A stretch of 64,000 nucleotides of DNA from Mytilus californianus (lineage: Eukaryota > Mollusca > Bivalvia > Mytilida > Mytilidae), in the NCBI RefSeq assembly GCF_021869535.1, contig NW_026262712.1, positions 113,457,640-113,521,639 of the forward strand, written 5' to 3'. Made by a program: the position numbers and the translations under genes. Positions 1 to 10,705 of the stretch are shown here, piece after piece; position 1 is the first letter of the stretch; the number at the start of each line of letters is the position of its first letter. The notes beneath the pieces are model-generated. The model ran no database searches, had not been told where the DNA came from, and saw only the letters and a program-made list of their open reading frames with translations.

Positions 1-1
1 T

Positions 2-76
2 CATGAAACTCGTACAAATGTAGATACTGCCTCTTCAGAGTTAAAAGAAAGTTGCGACTCAAACTCCCAATTTTGA
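2..76 (+). CDS. possible 3' end of a host coding exon (partial)
   Basis: One plus-strand frame is open from the window edge through 24 codons to a TGA at 74-76. The encoded tail is polar and rich in Ser, Glu and Thr, ending SNSQF. The sequence is visibly less AT-rich than what follows, and an AATAAA polyadenylation signal lies at 218-223, as expected for a last exon with a short 3' UTR. No domain can be named from 24 residues, and an open stretch this long arises often by chance, so this is weak. It could equally be noncoding. Confidence 0.25.
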   Translation, partial: HETRTNVDTASSELKESCDSNSQF

Positions 77-1305
77 ACCTTATTTATATCATAAACAAGC
101 ACGGTAACCTATTTTATGTTGGTTTTTTTTACATATTTTTTAAATTCTACATTTAAAATATATTTCAACATCACGAAAATGACAATTCAGTGTAAAACTG
201 AATCATTTCCCCTTAACAATAAAGTATCAACCCAATTGTATAGCTATAAAATACAAACTAAATAGATAGAGCTACAAACTGAATTAATATTTCAATAAAG
301 ATTATTTTGACGATATTAAAAGAAAATGTTACTTCAAATACAAAATATAAAACAACGACCTAAATAAAACTAAAGCATTAATTAGAAAAGCTTTTAAACT
401 TCTACAGTAAAAAGGTAACTATCATACATAAGTTAACGTTATTTTTAGTTAGATGTAATGTTATTCGACATTTTGTTCAAGTCTCGTCTCTCAATAATAT
501 AAAGTACAAAATAACATTAAGTGTAAAATGTAGACATAAATAAGAGAGCAATGCTGTAAAGAATTATAACATTTAAACATTAAAGAAATTATTCTATTAC
601 AAAACATATGTATAGGTACATTATGTACAGAATAAAACAATTCTACGTCTATTTAGAATAAGACAATAGGATTTGGCACAGCTACGAATCATATTAATAT
701 CTGTGATTAAGACACTTTAATTGCTGTTTTTCATCAAAAGACATAAAATCACTATCAAAATATTTTGCTTCATAAACTTTTTTTTCTCCTAAAATCGTTA
801 TATAATGGACACGATAAAATAACATGGGCATCATATTATAAAATCTTTTTACAATTATCACATACTCGATCGATCTTGTTAAAGTACATTTTCAAATATC
901 CCTGTTTCGATTCTTTATTGTGCCACTTTGAAATTTGACAAAAAAAAAACCTTGAAGTAAATGCATTGTCATTTAACATTATGTTTCAGTTTCTTAAATA
1001 ATTTAAATGATCTAAGTCTATTGCCAGCTTTACCAGATAAAGCTCTAGAGATAGTAAATTGCGTTGCCACTTATCAATATATTTACTAAACATTCTAATA
1101 CTTTTCACAACATAGGTATTATTATTGAATGTTTAGTAATGTTACACAAATATTCTACATTGTATCAAAACAATTTTACTTATAAAAAAATTCCAATTTC
1201 TTATACATTTTAGTTTTCTACTAATAATATTTGCCCATATGAAAACCTTTCTGTTTAACAGTAAAGTTAAAAAAGAATATTGTTCAAACATCACTAGAGT
1301 AGAAT
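77..1305. other. AT-rich stretch without recognised genes
   Basis: There is no coding signal or recognised repeat here. The AATAAA at 218-223 (and another near 294) would suit the 3' UTR of the exon suggested at 2-76. Confidence 0.4.
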
Positions 1306-1620
1306 TTAACATTGCAATTGTTTTAAAAAGATAGATATACACCTCATATCCCCTGCAACTGAAGCATTTGGAGCGTATTTACCAACTCCGAGAAAAAATC
1401 TGAAAGCGTTATTATGTATGGCAGTAATAAAAGAATAATGTGTGGAACCCAAAATACCAGCACCATATTCAAAAATTGGGAGCACCACATTTTCAAATAG
1501 TTTTGACAAGACATTATGAGTAACACTATCTCAAATTTCGCACTTTAGCAAGACCAAGTGCTCTATTTGCAGAAGCTGCAACAAGCTTGACAGTTACATT
1601 ATAATCTAAAAAATCACTTA
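1306..1620 (-). pseudogene. LINE reverse transcriptase, C-terminal fragment
   Basis: Read on the minus strand, this gives the region just after the RT catalytic core of an APE-type non-LTR retrotransposon. An upstream block reads SANRALGLAK and a downstream block reads VVLPIFEYGAGILG, followed by NNAFRFFLGVGKYAPN. In molluscan LINEs these two blocks follow each other. Here the first ends at a TAG and the second is in another frame, so the copy has a frameshift and a stop. Nothing further 3' of the element is recognisable. It may belong to the same decayed LINE as the endonuclease fragment at 3000-3256, because the order on the minus strand is right. Confidence 0.75.
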
Positions 1621-1687
1621 AAACTAAACATAAAAATGATTAAGTAGAAGAGTGTTCATTGATATTAAAAAGTAAAATAACAAATAT

Positions 1688-1905
1688 ATCGAACTCCTAG
1701 GGACATTCAAAACGGAAAGTCCTTTATAAATGGCAAAATCAAAAGCTCAAACACATCTAACGAATGGAAAACCACTGTCATATTCCGGACTTGGTACAGG
1801 CATTTCCATATGTAGAAAATTGCGGATAAAACCTGGTTCTATAGCTAGCTAAACCTCTCACTTGTATGACAGTCGCATCGAACTCCATACATTATGTTGA
1901 CAACA
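1688..1905 (-). repeat. PLE terminal repeat (repeat B), solo copy
   Basis: This matches the inverse of the terminal repeats of the Naiad element at 37379-37632 and 41856-42106. Shared landmarks include the block with GCTAGCTAAACCTCTCACTTG and the block AAATGGCAAAATCAAAAGCTC. No PLE coding sequence is attached. Confidence 0.75.
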
Positions 1906-2217
1906 ATAAGTAAGTAAGTAAATTTTATTTAGAGTCGGCATATATATACATAATAACAGACAAAACATGAGCTCTGGTAAGCTCTTTAACCGACTATCAT
2001 ATAATACAAAGGTTGCATTAATCTGCCAAGGTTGCTTTAGGTAAGAGATACATATTGATAATAATTTTGTTCGTAGATCTGGCGTCCTTTTTTTAAATCT
2101 GAAGACAAAAATTAAATAAGTGGTAAAAAATTAAGTTGAGCAATTATTTTGCACAACGTCGACTGGTAAAATTATTAAATCTAGCAGATTTGCCTTTCTA
2201 TGCTTTTTCAATGACAT

Positions 2218-2275
2218 AGATATAAGAAGATGTGGCATGAGTGCCAATGAGACAACTCTTACAATAAGCTGTTTC
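2218..2275 (+). repeat. repeat A, end fragment
   Basis: The stretch AAGAAGATGTGGCATGAGTG followed by CCAATGAGACAACTC is the outer end of dispersed repeat A. Fuller copies are at 29889, 43310, 56178 and, inverted, at 54260 and 61338. Confidence 0.75.
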
Positions 2276-2999
2276 AACAAACGAAATGGGTTCAGTCAAT
2301 AAGAAAGTTATTAAAAGTGTTTTTCGTAACGACATGATTATAGATTCAGAATCCTTGATTGGATCTTTTTGATTCAACTAATTATCTTTCCGTTTATCTA
2401 AAAAATCTGTCAGTTTTGAATTATTATTGACAGCTTGGCCTATAACGTTCATGGGAATTCCGCTACAACAATTTACAATATATGATTCCAGAACAGCTGC
2501 TGGTTAATTTTTGATTCCATCAACAGTTCTGCTGCATACTAAACCAATATCTTACTTTTTTAAACCTCCCTGTCAAAATCGTTTCTCTTCTAAACGGAAA
2601 TCGTTTTAAATTCAAAGTGCGTCGACTATTTATAAATATGTTCAACTTTTTTTTGTTTTTTCATTGCACATTTCAACCGTTATTTTTGTTTGGATCATCA
2701 TTCTACCAAGGTTTCTTAAACATATGCTTCTTGTGTGTACGACTACCACCTATAAGTCTATGCGGACAGTTTTACTTGTTAGTTTTTTTTATAATTTCTC
2801 CTTCTACAGTTTTACAGAACTGAGCGTAAATGTCAATGACACAAATTGGCTCAATTATCTCAAACTTGTCAATAGCAGATTTCTAAACATGTATCATGTG
2901 TATTCATAAATTCCGTTGGTATGTCTTTGCCGTCGTATTTAGTAAAACTAGACCGTTCAGATTCTTTATGTTTAAGCAATTCTGTCGAAACAAACGAGC
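2276..2999. other. unassigned stretch with one short minus-strand open frame
   Basis: On the minus strand, 2388-2514 is open for 42 codons (it includes CCSGIPMNVIGQAVNN) and ends at a TAG. It reads more like protein than its surroundings, but I do not recognise it. The rest shows nothing. Confidence 0.25.
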
Positions 3000-3256
3000 T
3001 CCGATCAAAATTTCATTTAATTAAAAATGATCAGAAATCAACTTTAAATCAATACCTGACATATCATAACCCGCTATGGTCATCATGCCATTAGCTCTTA
3101 CTATAGTAAAATTGCTAAATGTATTTAAATAATCATGTGGTACAATACAATAGTCCACCAATGTACAGCTTTTTGTTGATACGCCTTCATAATCATTGCT
3201 AACAAAGTTTCCACCGTTATCTATACAACAGTTCACTCTTGTTAAAAAAATCAATA
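3000..3256 (-). pseudogene. LINE APE-type endonuclease, C-terminal fragment
   Basis: The minus-strand frame contains NGGNFVSNDYEGVSTKS, then LVDYCIVPHDYLNTFSNF, and ends ISDHF. This is the pattern around the last catalytic block of APE-type LINE endonucleases, where a VDY..VP segment precedes an SDH motif. Only about 75 residues remain. The upstream endonuclease core and the downstream reverse transcriptase are missing or unrecognisable. The call rests on family knowledge; the copy is certainly dead. Confidence 0.6.
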
Positions 3257-3890
3257 AATATGTTATAATAAAAATTACACTTACAAATAACTTACAATTA
3301 ACTTGACAAGTCTCAATACTAGCCTTTGTTGTTTGCCAAACGTCCAGTGGAAAAAAATTAAAGTCAGGATGGGGAAAAAATACAAAAGGTTTAATCTGTG
3401 AGGAAGGGGTCGACTGTGGCGGTCCACATGCGGACTTTTAAGAGAGTTGATGTAAGGGTTAATTATCGTACAGGCAGTTTGGCACCATTTCTACACATAT
3501 AATCGGATTTTTTTCCAATTCTGACCTGCACAGCAAAATTAACGCTCCACTCAAAAGAGTAATAGCTGTTAAATTCATGTTCAATGATATGACCTAAATG
3601 CTAGTTCATGATTTATAACAAACTAAAATACCCAAAAATCATAGTTTCACCTGTATAAGAATGATTTTTTGGGATTCGATCAGTCAACGAAACGGTTTTT
3701 ACTGGTGTCTTCCTTTGTTTCACTTTTCAATGTTGACGGATTCAAATGAGTTGAATATTGAATTGCAAACCAATAATATATCAGCGATATTTTTTAAGCT
3801 TCTTTTCCTAAAATATAACCAATATGACTGTTAAAAGCGAACTCTCAATTCTATATTCCGCTATTATAAATGTTTGATTCAAAACAATCT
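3257..3890. other. no recognised feature
   Basis: This is AT-rich DNA without a coding frame or repeat that I could match elsewhere in the window. Confidence 0.4.
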
Positions 3891-3892
3891 TA

Positions 3893-3945
3893 TTGAACAG
3901 CGGTATACTACTGTTGCCTTTATTTATTCAAATTTATTGTCTAAT
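3893..3945 (+). repeat. short repeat end also found at 42430-42475
   Basis: AACAGCGGTATACTACTGTT and the bases that follow, up to CTTTATTTATT, recur at 42444-42475. There they close a longer repeat copy. Confidence 0.65.
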
Positions 3946-4415
3946 TCACTAATGCCCCTTTTAGCAAGTGTTTTATTGCCAAAACGACAGAAGTCCATAG
4001 AATGGCAATGTTTATATAGGGAAGTTAACCCTTGAAGTAAGTACCATTATAAAAAAAACACACGAATACTTCCGAGAAAGATGTTACATATCATGCACAA
4101 TGTGAAAAGGACAACAAGGACGATGAACAAACGGATATATATAGACCATATATATGTGTGCCAAATCCAAAAAAGTTGTCTGGGCAGACGTTATCGCTTT
4201 ACATGGATGTAAGACACATAAAGTGTCAAACCTAGTTTGAAAAAGCCCGTTGGGCGTACTATATCACAACTACACTTGTTAAAAATCATTAGTTGCTTTT
4301 TTTTTAAATAAAAAATTGCGACGGTCATTCGTCGAAATGTTTATTATCTTAATTTAAAAATTCGAATTAATATATTTATATTAAGCTGATCGAAATTTCT
4401 AACATTAACGGTACA
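3946..4415. other. no recognised feature
   Basis: No coding frame or repeat was matched here. Confidence 0.35.
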
Positions 4416-4475
4416 AGTTTTCTGCACCAGATGCGCATTTCGACAATAAATGTCTCTTCAGTGATGCTCGACAAA
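4416..4475 (-). repeat. repeat F, core fragment
   Basis: CCAGATGCGCATTTCGAC followed by CTTCAGTGATGCTC is the inverse of the block in the tandem repeats at 31840-31890 and 32205-32260 (GATGAGTCTTTTGTAGACGA and following bases). This is an isolated fragment of that dispersed family. Confidence 0.6.
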
Positions 4476-4631
4476 ATGTATGGGAAAAGGCGGGCAAGGA
4501 ATCAGAGTTTTGCATGAGGAAAATATATTCCCTTATTTAAAATATTTTGTTTATTTAAATTTTGTAACAGCGAATTTCAATAACAAAACATCCATATGAT
4601 CATGGCAGTACCGAAGTACTAAAACATGTAA

Positions 4632-5129
4632 ATATGGAACGCCAAAACTGTCTTGTTATGCCCATTTTCATTACATGATGTGTATTTACCTTTATATGAT
4701 GTGCACTTGTAATTATATGATGTGCAAACATCTTTATATGATGTGCAAATATCCTTATATGATGTGCAAATATCCTTATATGATGTGCAAACATCCTTAT
4801 ATGATGTGCAAATATACTTATATGATGCGCACATATACTTATATGATGTACACGTATACTTATATGGTGTGCACGTATACTTATATGGTGTGCAAATGTA
4901 CTTATATGATGTGCAAATATACGTATATAATGTGCAAATATACTTATATGATTTGCAATTATACTTATATGATGTGCAAATGTACTTATTTGATGTGCTA
5001 AGATCATTATATGATGTGCAAATATACTTATATGATGTACAAACATACTTATATTATGTGCTTTCATCGTTGTTATTGTCAATGAACATGATTACGATTA
5101 GGATGACTACAGTCTACGTCATAACTGAT
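4632..5129 (+). mobile_element. minisatellite-core element, copy 1
   Basis: About 400 bp of a 21-bp unit (TATATGATGTGCAAATATACT and variants, about 19 copies) is framed by unique arms. The left arm starts ATATGGAACGCCAAAACTG and the right arm ends near CGTCATAACTGATT. Both arms and the array occur again in inverse orientation at 10706-11421, so arms and array move as one unit. The 21-bp period is a multiple of three, which keeps several frames open, so the long open frames here are not genes. No transposase or target duplication is visible. Confidence 0.75.
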
Positions 5130-5179
5130 TAATTGAAAAAGACATTATTTGTTTCAGAAGGGAAGCAAACAAAATAGCA

Positions 5180-5364
5180 GCATTAAGGAGTAAGAGCAAA
5201 GACTGGTCGGCTCGGAGTCAGAATAATGTGTCCGGGTGAGGTTACTTGTCTACCTGCGGACTGTTACCTTGTGAACTAACACGTTAAAAATCCGGTTCAG
5301 CGTGTCGGTCAAGTACAAAGCAGGGTTAATATTCATATTACATTAACATGTTCTCGTCCTTAAT
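5180..5364 (+). mobile_element. tRNA-type SINE 1, body fragment (5' truncated)
   Basis: The stretch AAGGAGTAAGAGCAAAGACT, then AATGTGTCCGGGT, then CAGCGTGTCGGTC matches the body of the fuller SINE at 9393-9754. The tRNA-like head is missing. The tail of the same SINE resumes at about 5806, so a 440-bp sequence lies within it. Confidence 0.8.
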
Positions 5365-5805
5365 ATATAGAGAATACCATATGGCTTTTTCAATATCACA
5401 CCTGTATCAACCCGAGACACCAATATAATCCCAAGAGCTCTGCTCGAGGGATTATATTGGTTGATGGTTGATTCCGGGTGTGTGATATTGAAAAAGCCAT
5501 ATCATATACACTTTATTATAAACATATACCTCACGTAGATGTTTTTTATGTGACATGACGTCATACAGATAAGAAGGTTTGAAATGACGTCATACAGATT
5601 CTAGGTTTGACATGACGTTATATAGATTAGGGGTTTGATAAAGCCTTTGCAATAGTGACTGCAATCGATGACGTGACGTCATACAGATTAAAGGTGTGAT
5701 AAAGCCTTTGCAACCGTGCTGATATCGATATCATCACGGGTGGCTGATACAGCACGCTTGCCAATGATTGTATTACACATACAATTTATCTGTATTTACT
5801 ACTAA
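5365..5805. mobile_element. foldback plus CRE-motif array inserted in SINE 1
   Basis: This sequence splits the SINE. It starts with a hairpin: 5379-5432 is the inverse of 5448-5502 (arms include ATATGGCTTTTTCAATATCA), with a loop of about 15 bases. After it come imperfect repeats, each carrying TGACGTCA (5556, 5585, 5674) or TGACGTTA (5613) followed by ATACAGATT and GATAAAGCCTTTGCAA. It looks like a non-autonomous DNA element, but no target duplication was resolved. Confidence 0.6.
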
Positions 5806-5865
5806 ATATATAATAAATATGCATATTAATTTGCTGCTAGACGTTAAGCAGCCATCCATTATCAT
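5806..5865 (+). mobile_element. SINE 1 tail, continued after the insertion
   Basis: ATATGCATATTAATTTGC followed by AGACG..AAGC matches 9714-9745 of the uninterrupted SINE. Confidence 0.75.
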
Positions 5866-6229
5866 CATCAAACAAAATAGTTTTTGTTTCCATTGAAAAT
5901 GTCTTTCATATTTAGAGACAGTTTCTTCTAAAAGATGTTGATACATAAATTTCAAGTGAATTCATTTTTTGTAAATTTTGCCTTACTTATCATTTTAGGT
6001 GTTCAAGTTTCTCTTTATTTATTACTTTTCTCAAGATATTAGCACAAAAAGACACAAAAATGGGCAAAATTCGGACATTGACAGGGTAATGACTCCTGTG
6101 AGGGACCGGTCATTTGTTACCCCAAAAAGAGGGGATAGGAGGAAATTAAAGGGGGCCTTTAATATTTTTTGTAATGGAAAGATGGTATTCAATTTTTTAT
6201 ATTTATAAATTTGCGGCCGTATAATAGTA

Positions 6230-6930
6230 TGGCGATATCGTCGTCGTCCGAAGACATTTGGTTGCCAGACAATAACCAGAGTATAAGTGTATGGATCTCT
6301 ATCAAATTGTACCACAAGGTTCCATACTACAAAAGGAAGTTTGGGATTGATTTTTGGGGTTATTTTCTTAACTGTTTAGGAATTAGGGACCAAAAAGTGA
6401 CGAAAACAAGCATTTTTCTTGTTTTAGGACAATCGCTTGTGTATGGATCTCTATGAAATTGTACCACCAGGATCCATACCAGAAAGAGAAGTTTGTGATT
6501 AATTTTGGGGGTTATGGCCTTAACCGTTAAGGAATTAGGGGAAAATAACAATACTTTTCTAAAAATTGCTTATTTCTTGACTAATTTCAATGCGGTTTAA
6601 TTCAAAGTCTTGAATTATTTGGGTTCTTTAATATGCTGAAGGTAACCGTGGAAATAGATTTTTGATTTTGGGCCCCGTTGGGGTCGAAAATCAGGTCCAA
6701 AGGGTTCAAAATTAATCTTTGTTTGATTTGATCAAAAATTGAATTATTGTGGTTCTTTGATATGCCTAATCTAACCGTGTATTTAGATTTTTTATTTTGG
6801 GCCTCGTTTTCAAATTGGTCCACATTAAGGTTAAAAAGGTCTAAATTATCATTATTTTATAACAACTAAAAATGAATTATTGGGGTTCTTTGATATGCTG
6901 AATCTAACCATATATTTAGATTTTGGATAT
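6230..6930 (+). repeat. two short tandem arrays (about 152 bp and about 131 bp periods)
   Basis: ATGGATCTCTAT.AAATTGTACCAC occurs at 6291 and 6443 (period 152). TGAATTATT..GGTTCTTT..ATATGC occurs at 6611, 6740 and 6873 (periods 129 and 133). Short open frames across the region have no protein-like composition. Confidence 0.7.
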
Positions 6931-7069
6931 TGGACCATATCATAGGTAAATGTCCAATATCAACATTTTCAGATCTTAGACCACATTCATTCTGTATCAG
7001 ACACCTCATTCTACACTTCCCCCTACAGTGAAAAAAAAACCAGTTTGACCGAAAGACATAATTTTTTTA

Positions 7070-7290
7070 CGCCTCGCTCCGCTCGACTCAATTGTTAAGA
7101 CCTAAATCAAAGTTTCAACATGTTCTTCCAGCAGAGTATTTTTCATCTGAATCTAATATGGAGTGAAAGCGGGGTAAATATCAATGATACCGTAACCGGC
7201 ATATCCAAATTAAGTTCCCTGAAGTCACAAACAACTTCAACACTTGAAGTTCTAGATCCACTACTGACGCAATATGTTAAACTTATAACA
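7070..7290 (+). repeat. dispersed repeat D, copy 1
   Basis: CCTCGCTCCGCTCG near the start, and GCATATCCAAATTAAGTTCC followed by CTGAAGTCACAAACAACTTC near the end, recur at 53525 and 54058. In that second copy the two ends are separated by an insertion. Confidence 0.65.
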
Positions 7291-7339
7291 GCAAAAGAAA
7301 TTTAATGCGTTTTTTTTTTGTTATTACGAACAAACGTAT

Positions 7340-7400
7340 TGAGAAATGTGTGTGTGTGTATGTTTGTGTGCTGGTGGTTGGGCTTGTGTGTGTGGAATGT
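7340..7400 (+). repeat. TG-rich microsatellite
   Basis: An imperfect TG/TGTGTA run with interruptions. Confidence 0.8.
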
Positions 7401-7671
7401 TTATGTCTATGGAAAGGGGGTTCTTGAATTTATTTTCCTTCTTCAAGGTGGGGACTTGAAGAAATAAGAGGAATTCCCATGTTTCCTCCCACGTCCACCC
7501 TCCCAATGAAAGAAAATTACCCTTAGAAGTTGATTTATAATTTCAGTCATATTTAATTATTTATTTTTAAATCTCTTCTTGTCTATACCATTTTGCAAGG
7601 AAAGGTTTCTCTATAAATAAGTTATCAAGATAATAGGCAATAAAACAACAAAACTGAAATAGTACACATTT

Positions 7672-7800
7672 TTGTTTAGGGTGCGGGATTTTCTCGCTGT
7701 GTTGAAGACCATTGGTGGCCTTGGGCTGTTTTCTGCTCTTTGGCCGGGTTGTTGTCTCTTTGACACATTCCCCATTTCCATTCTCAATTTTATGATAATA
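7672..7800 (-). repeat. dispersed repeat E, copy 1
   Basis: The inverse of the 52658 and 55925 copies. Shared blocks on this strand include GACCGGGTTG-like CGGGTTGTTGTCTCTTTGAC and GGCTGTTTTCTGCTCTTTGG. The open frame across it is repeat-derived. Confidence 0.75.
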
Positions 7801-8956
7801 GCCCAACTTGCCCAAATTGGACCTTTACTATAGTTCAGACTGTTTTCACTGCACTATTTTTTTCAAATCTATTGTAGTTTTCAAGATAAACGCAAAACAT
7901 TAAAAGCCGCCGCCGCAAACTAAATCTCCCCGACCTGAACCTTTATCGAAAAAAAAAAAATATTCAAGAGTTCACAATTTTAGAATGCATTGAGGGACAA
8001 ATATTTACAAAACATTATGTTTACTTGAACAAATGTGTTAAAATTATGAATAAGATACTCGAGTCCATATCCAAAATCGATATGAAAGGCAGGGCTAGCT
8101 ATTTGTACATTGCTCTAGATCGTGTATTTCTCACAATTTCAACTGTTTCTACCCCAAAACTATTATTTAAAGCCACTTACTCCTACAAAGATCCATCGCC
8201 GGAATAAATTTGGTGGAAATAAAAAGTTTAAATCTTGACATTCTGCACAATTTTTTAATGAACAAACGGTTTAATAATACTATTTCCCGTTGTTTTTAAA
8301 TGGAAACTATGTGCCACTGTGACCAGTATCGGCAACCTATCATTAGTAAATGGTAATCGTTGAAAGGGGCTATTCATTATTAATCATATAGAGTTTCCAA
8401 ACATAGCTTTGCAGTTTTAGTGAAGAGGATTTTTAAAAACTGACCTTTCAAATTCAAATATTGACTCTGATGGTATTTTTTTTTACCAATCGGAACTAAA
8501 TGAAGGTCTTTTGTATATGACTTTCAATTCATTATTCTTGCAAAGATTTATCAAAATTGGCTGAGTGGTTTCAGTGAAGAAGGTGAAAATGCGAAAGGTC
8601 ACGGACGACGTATGCTTAATGAAGAGACTATCTCACATGGCCTCACAGGTCTGTATGACAATAACAGTTACTGTTGGAAAACTGGACTTTATTTAAAAAA
8701 AAAAAAAGATATTTATAACATCATCAATCCTCAGGCTTTAATAATACGGAGCCGCCGTGTTGATCTTGAGATGTAAAGTCCAGCGCTTGAGATGTAAAGG
8801 AAATTTGTATCAACAGCGCTTGACTTTACTTCTGCAGCGCTTCACTTAAAAAAAAAACATCAGCAAAAAAAAAAAAAAAACACTTTCTGTCTGTATGAGA
8901 CCAACAGGCCTCAGTAAAAAATAAATTAATGCATTTTCTTTATGTTCATTTAGACA
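7801..8956. other. noncoding stretch with simple repeats
   Basis: Poly-A runs occur near 8695 and 8860. CAGCGCTTGA(G/C) occurs near 8790 and 8816. The block at 8560-8670 (AAAATTGGCTGAGTGGTTTC) resembles a common molluscan repeat. No gene is visible. Confidence 0.4.
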
Positions 8957-9199
8957 CCAATCTGATTTAAATTCAGATCTTGTGTGTCCAAGCTTTGCTT
9001 ACAAGGATCCGAAAATGGTTCGTTCTATTTTCTGTTTTAAAGACCATTTGGGAATCTCTGGTTTTGTCGGATTGATACTCACCTTCAAAGATTTAAAGGT
9101 ATGATGTAATAATTACCAGAACAGAAAGTAAAATGAAATGGTGTCAGATCCTTGTAACCAAAGCTTAGACACAGGATCTGTTTCTTAATCAGATTGATC
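8957..9199. mobile_element. foldback MITE with about 75-bp inverted arms
   Basis: The left arm (CAATCTGATTTAAATTCAGA, then CCAAGCTTTGCTTACAAGGA) is the imperfect inverse of 9121-9199 (GGATCCTTG.. as TCCTTGTAACCAAAGCTTAG, ending AATCAGATTGATC). The centre is about 80 bp of unrelated sequence. There is no coding capacity. Confidence 0.7.
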
Positions 9200-9392
9200 A
9201 GGCACAGACTATTTATCTTTTGTGGACAGGAGCATGCATATTTCCATGTGCTCAGGACAAACGTATTTTTCGACTTAAATAAAAAATATTTTTTATTTCA
9301 ATAACATGGCCATGTTTCCTGTAGTCAGGAGGTGTATATATGAGCGGCGTCCCACGAAACCCTTTTATATTGCGGGTTACTGTCTAGTTTAA

Positions 9393-9754
9393 TCACCGCC
9401 TCGGTGGTTTCTTGGTAGCGTGTTCGCCTCGAGTGCGGGAGTTCGTGGGTTCGAACCCCGGATGGGTCAAACCAAAAACTTTAAAATTGGTATTTACTGC
9501 TTCCCAGCTAAGTACACGGCACTAAGGAGTAAGAGCAAAGACTTGTCGGCTCGGAATCAGAATAATGTGTCCGGGTAAGGTGACATGTCTTTCTGTGGAC
9601 TGTTACCTTGTGAACTATCAAGCATGTTAAAAATTCGGCTCAGCGTGTCGGTCTAGTACAAAGCAGGGTAAATATTCATATCACATTAACACTTCTCGTC
9701 CTGTATATGCATATTAATTTGCCGCTGGACGCCAAGCATCTATGCATCATCATC
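9393..9754 (+). mobile_element. tRNA-type SINE 1, nearly complete
   Basis: The head has an A-box-like TGGTAGCGTGTTC (9413-9425) and a B-box GGTTCGAACCC (9448-9458), the internal RNA polymerase III promoter of tRNA-derived SINEs. The body matches the truncated copy at 5180, and the sequence ends in CATCATCATCA. The head cannot pair into a full tRNA acceptor stem, so this is a SINE and not a tRNA gene. I recognise the body as a SINE common in mussels. Confidence 0.85.
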
Positions 9755-9862
9755 AAGTTGAAGCTGTAAAATAAATTCTGGAAAACATAATAAAAAGCTG
9801 CGTGCAAATGTAATGGACCGAGTTGAAGTTCATCCAATATCTCCTTTCATCCATACGGGGGG

Positions 9863-10133
9863 GGCCTTGTTGGCCGAGTGGTCTAAGTTGTCGAACTACT
9901 GTATCACTAGCCTGTCAACACTTATGTTGTGAGTTCGAATCCCGCACGTGGCAGGTTAGCTCGACTCCAATCTGAATTGACTACAATTGTCAGTTTTCCT
10001 ACCTTTCTCGGGCACTACGGCTTCCTCCACCAATATAAACTGACCGACACGAAATAGCACGATAGTGATGAAAGTGACCTTAAACACCAATCAATCAACT
10101 AATTAATCAACCAATTAATCAATCAATCAATCA
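9863..10133 (+). mobile_element. tRNA-Leu/Ser-like SINE 2 with AATC tail
   Basis: The head GGCCTTGTTGGCCGAGTGG has a near-perfect type A-box for Leu/Ser tRNA. The B-box AGTTCGAATCC is at 9932-9942. The body contains CACTACGGCTTCCTCCACC, and the copy ends in an (AATC)n tail at 10088-10133. This is the widespread bivalve SINE type, recalled from family knowledge. Confidence 0.85.
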
Positions 10134-10705
10134 TCCATACCGGTATAATTATGCATGAGTAGATACTTTTATAGCTATTGTTATGAAATACTTAAAATGA
10201 CTGTGATTTAATTGGTGTCATTTGTAATAACAGTTGTTTTATCCTATTTTCACCGCAGCCGGGAAATTCTTCAACTAGCTCCTGTATTAATTGATCTAAA
10301 TCTTTCTCTGAAATGTTTGAAATGTTGTTTTTTGTTAAATTGGACTATCACATTTTTTCTATAAAATGCACTTTTGCTAGCTGATACGAGACTGGATCTG
10401 ATAGATCAGAAGCAGTAAACTGGCATTAAAAAAATGCAGAATATCATCTGGTAGATAACATCATGTGCTCAATACACAGTCGAAGACCCATAATTTAATA
10501 ACTTTAACCGTATGTTCATTATTGAAGACCCATCGATTAAACCTTAACTTTGCACTTCATATTTTGACAATTTTTCAACAATTATATAAGATGTGATTTT
10601 TTCACCACACGAGTCAATGTTTATACATTTTAAAATCTCACATCATTTTTCAAACGATAGCTACAGATTTGAGCCGGAATTATAGTAATTCCCCAGAATC
10701 AAATC
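10134..10705. other. no recognised feature
   Basis: AT-rich. GATGTGATTTTT near 10590 and AAAATCTCACATC near 10632 form a short imperfect inverted pair. Nothing else is visible. Confidence 0.35.

Noticed and set aside
4660-5060. Regularly spaced repeats that might suggest a CRISPR array
   Set aside because: There are no unique spacers: units are contiguous 21-bp tandem copies in a eukaryotic genome.
4600-5132. Long open frames on both strands (up to 160 codons)
   Set aside because: They are translations of a 21-bp tandem repeat, whose period of seven codons keeps several frames free of stops.
9393-9942. Two tRNA genes
   Set aside because: A- and B-boxes are present, but no acceptor stem closes, and both run into SINE bodies.
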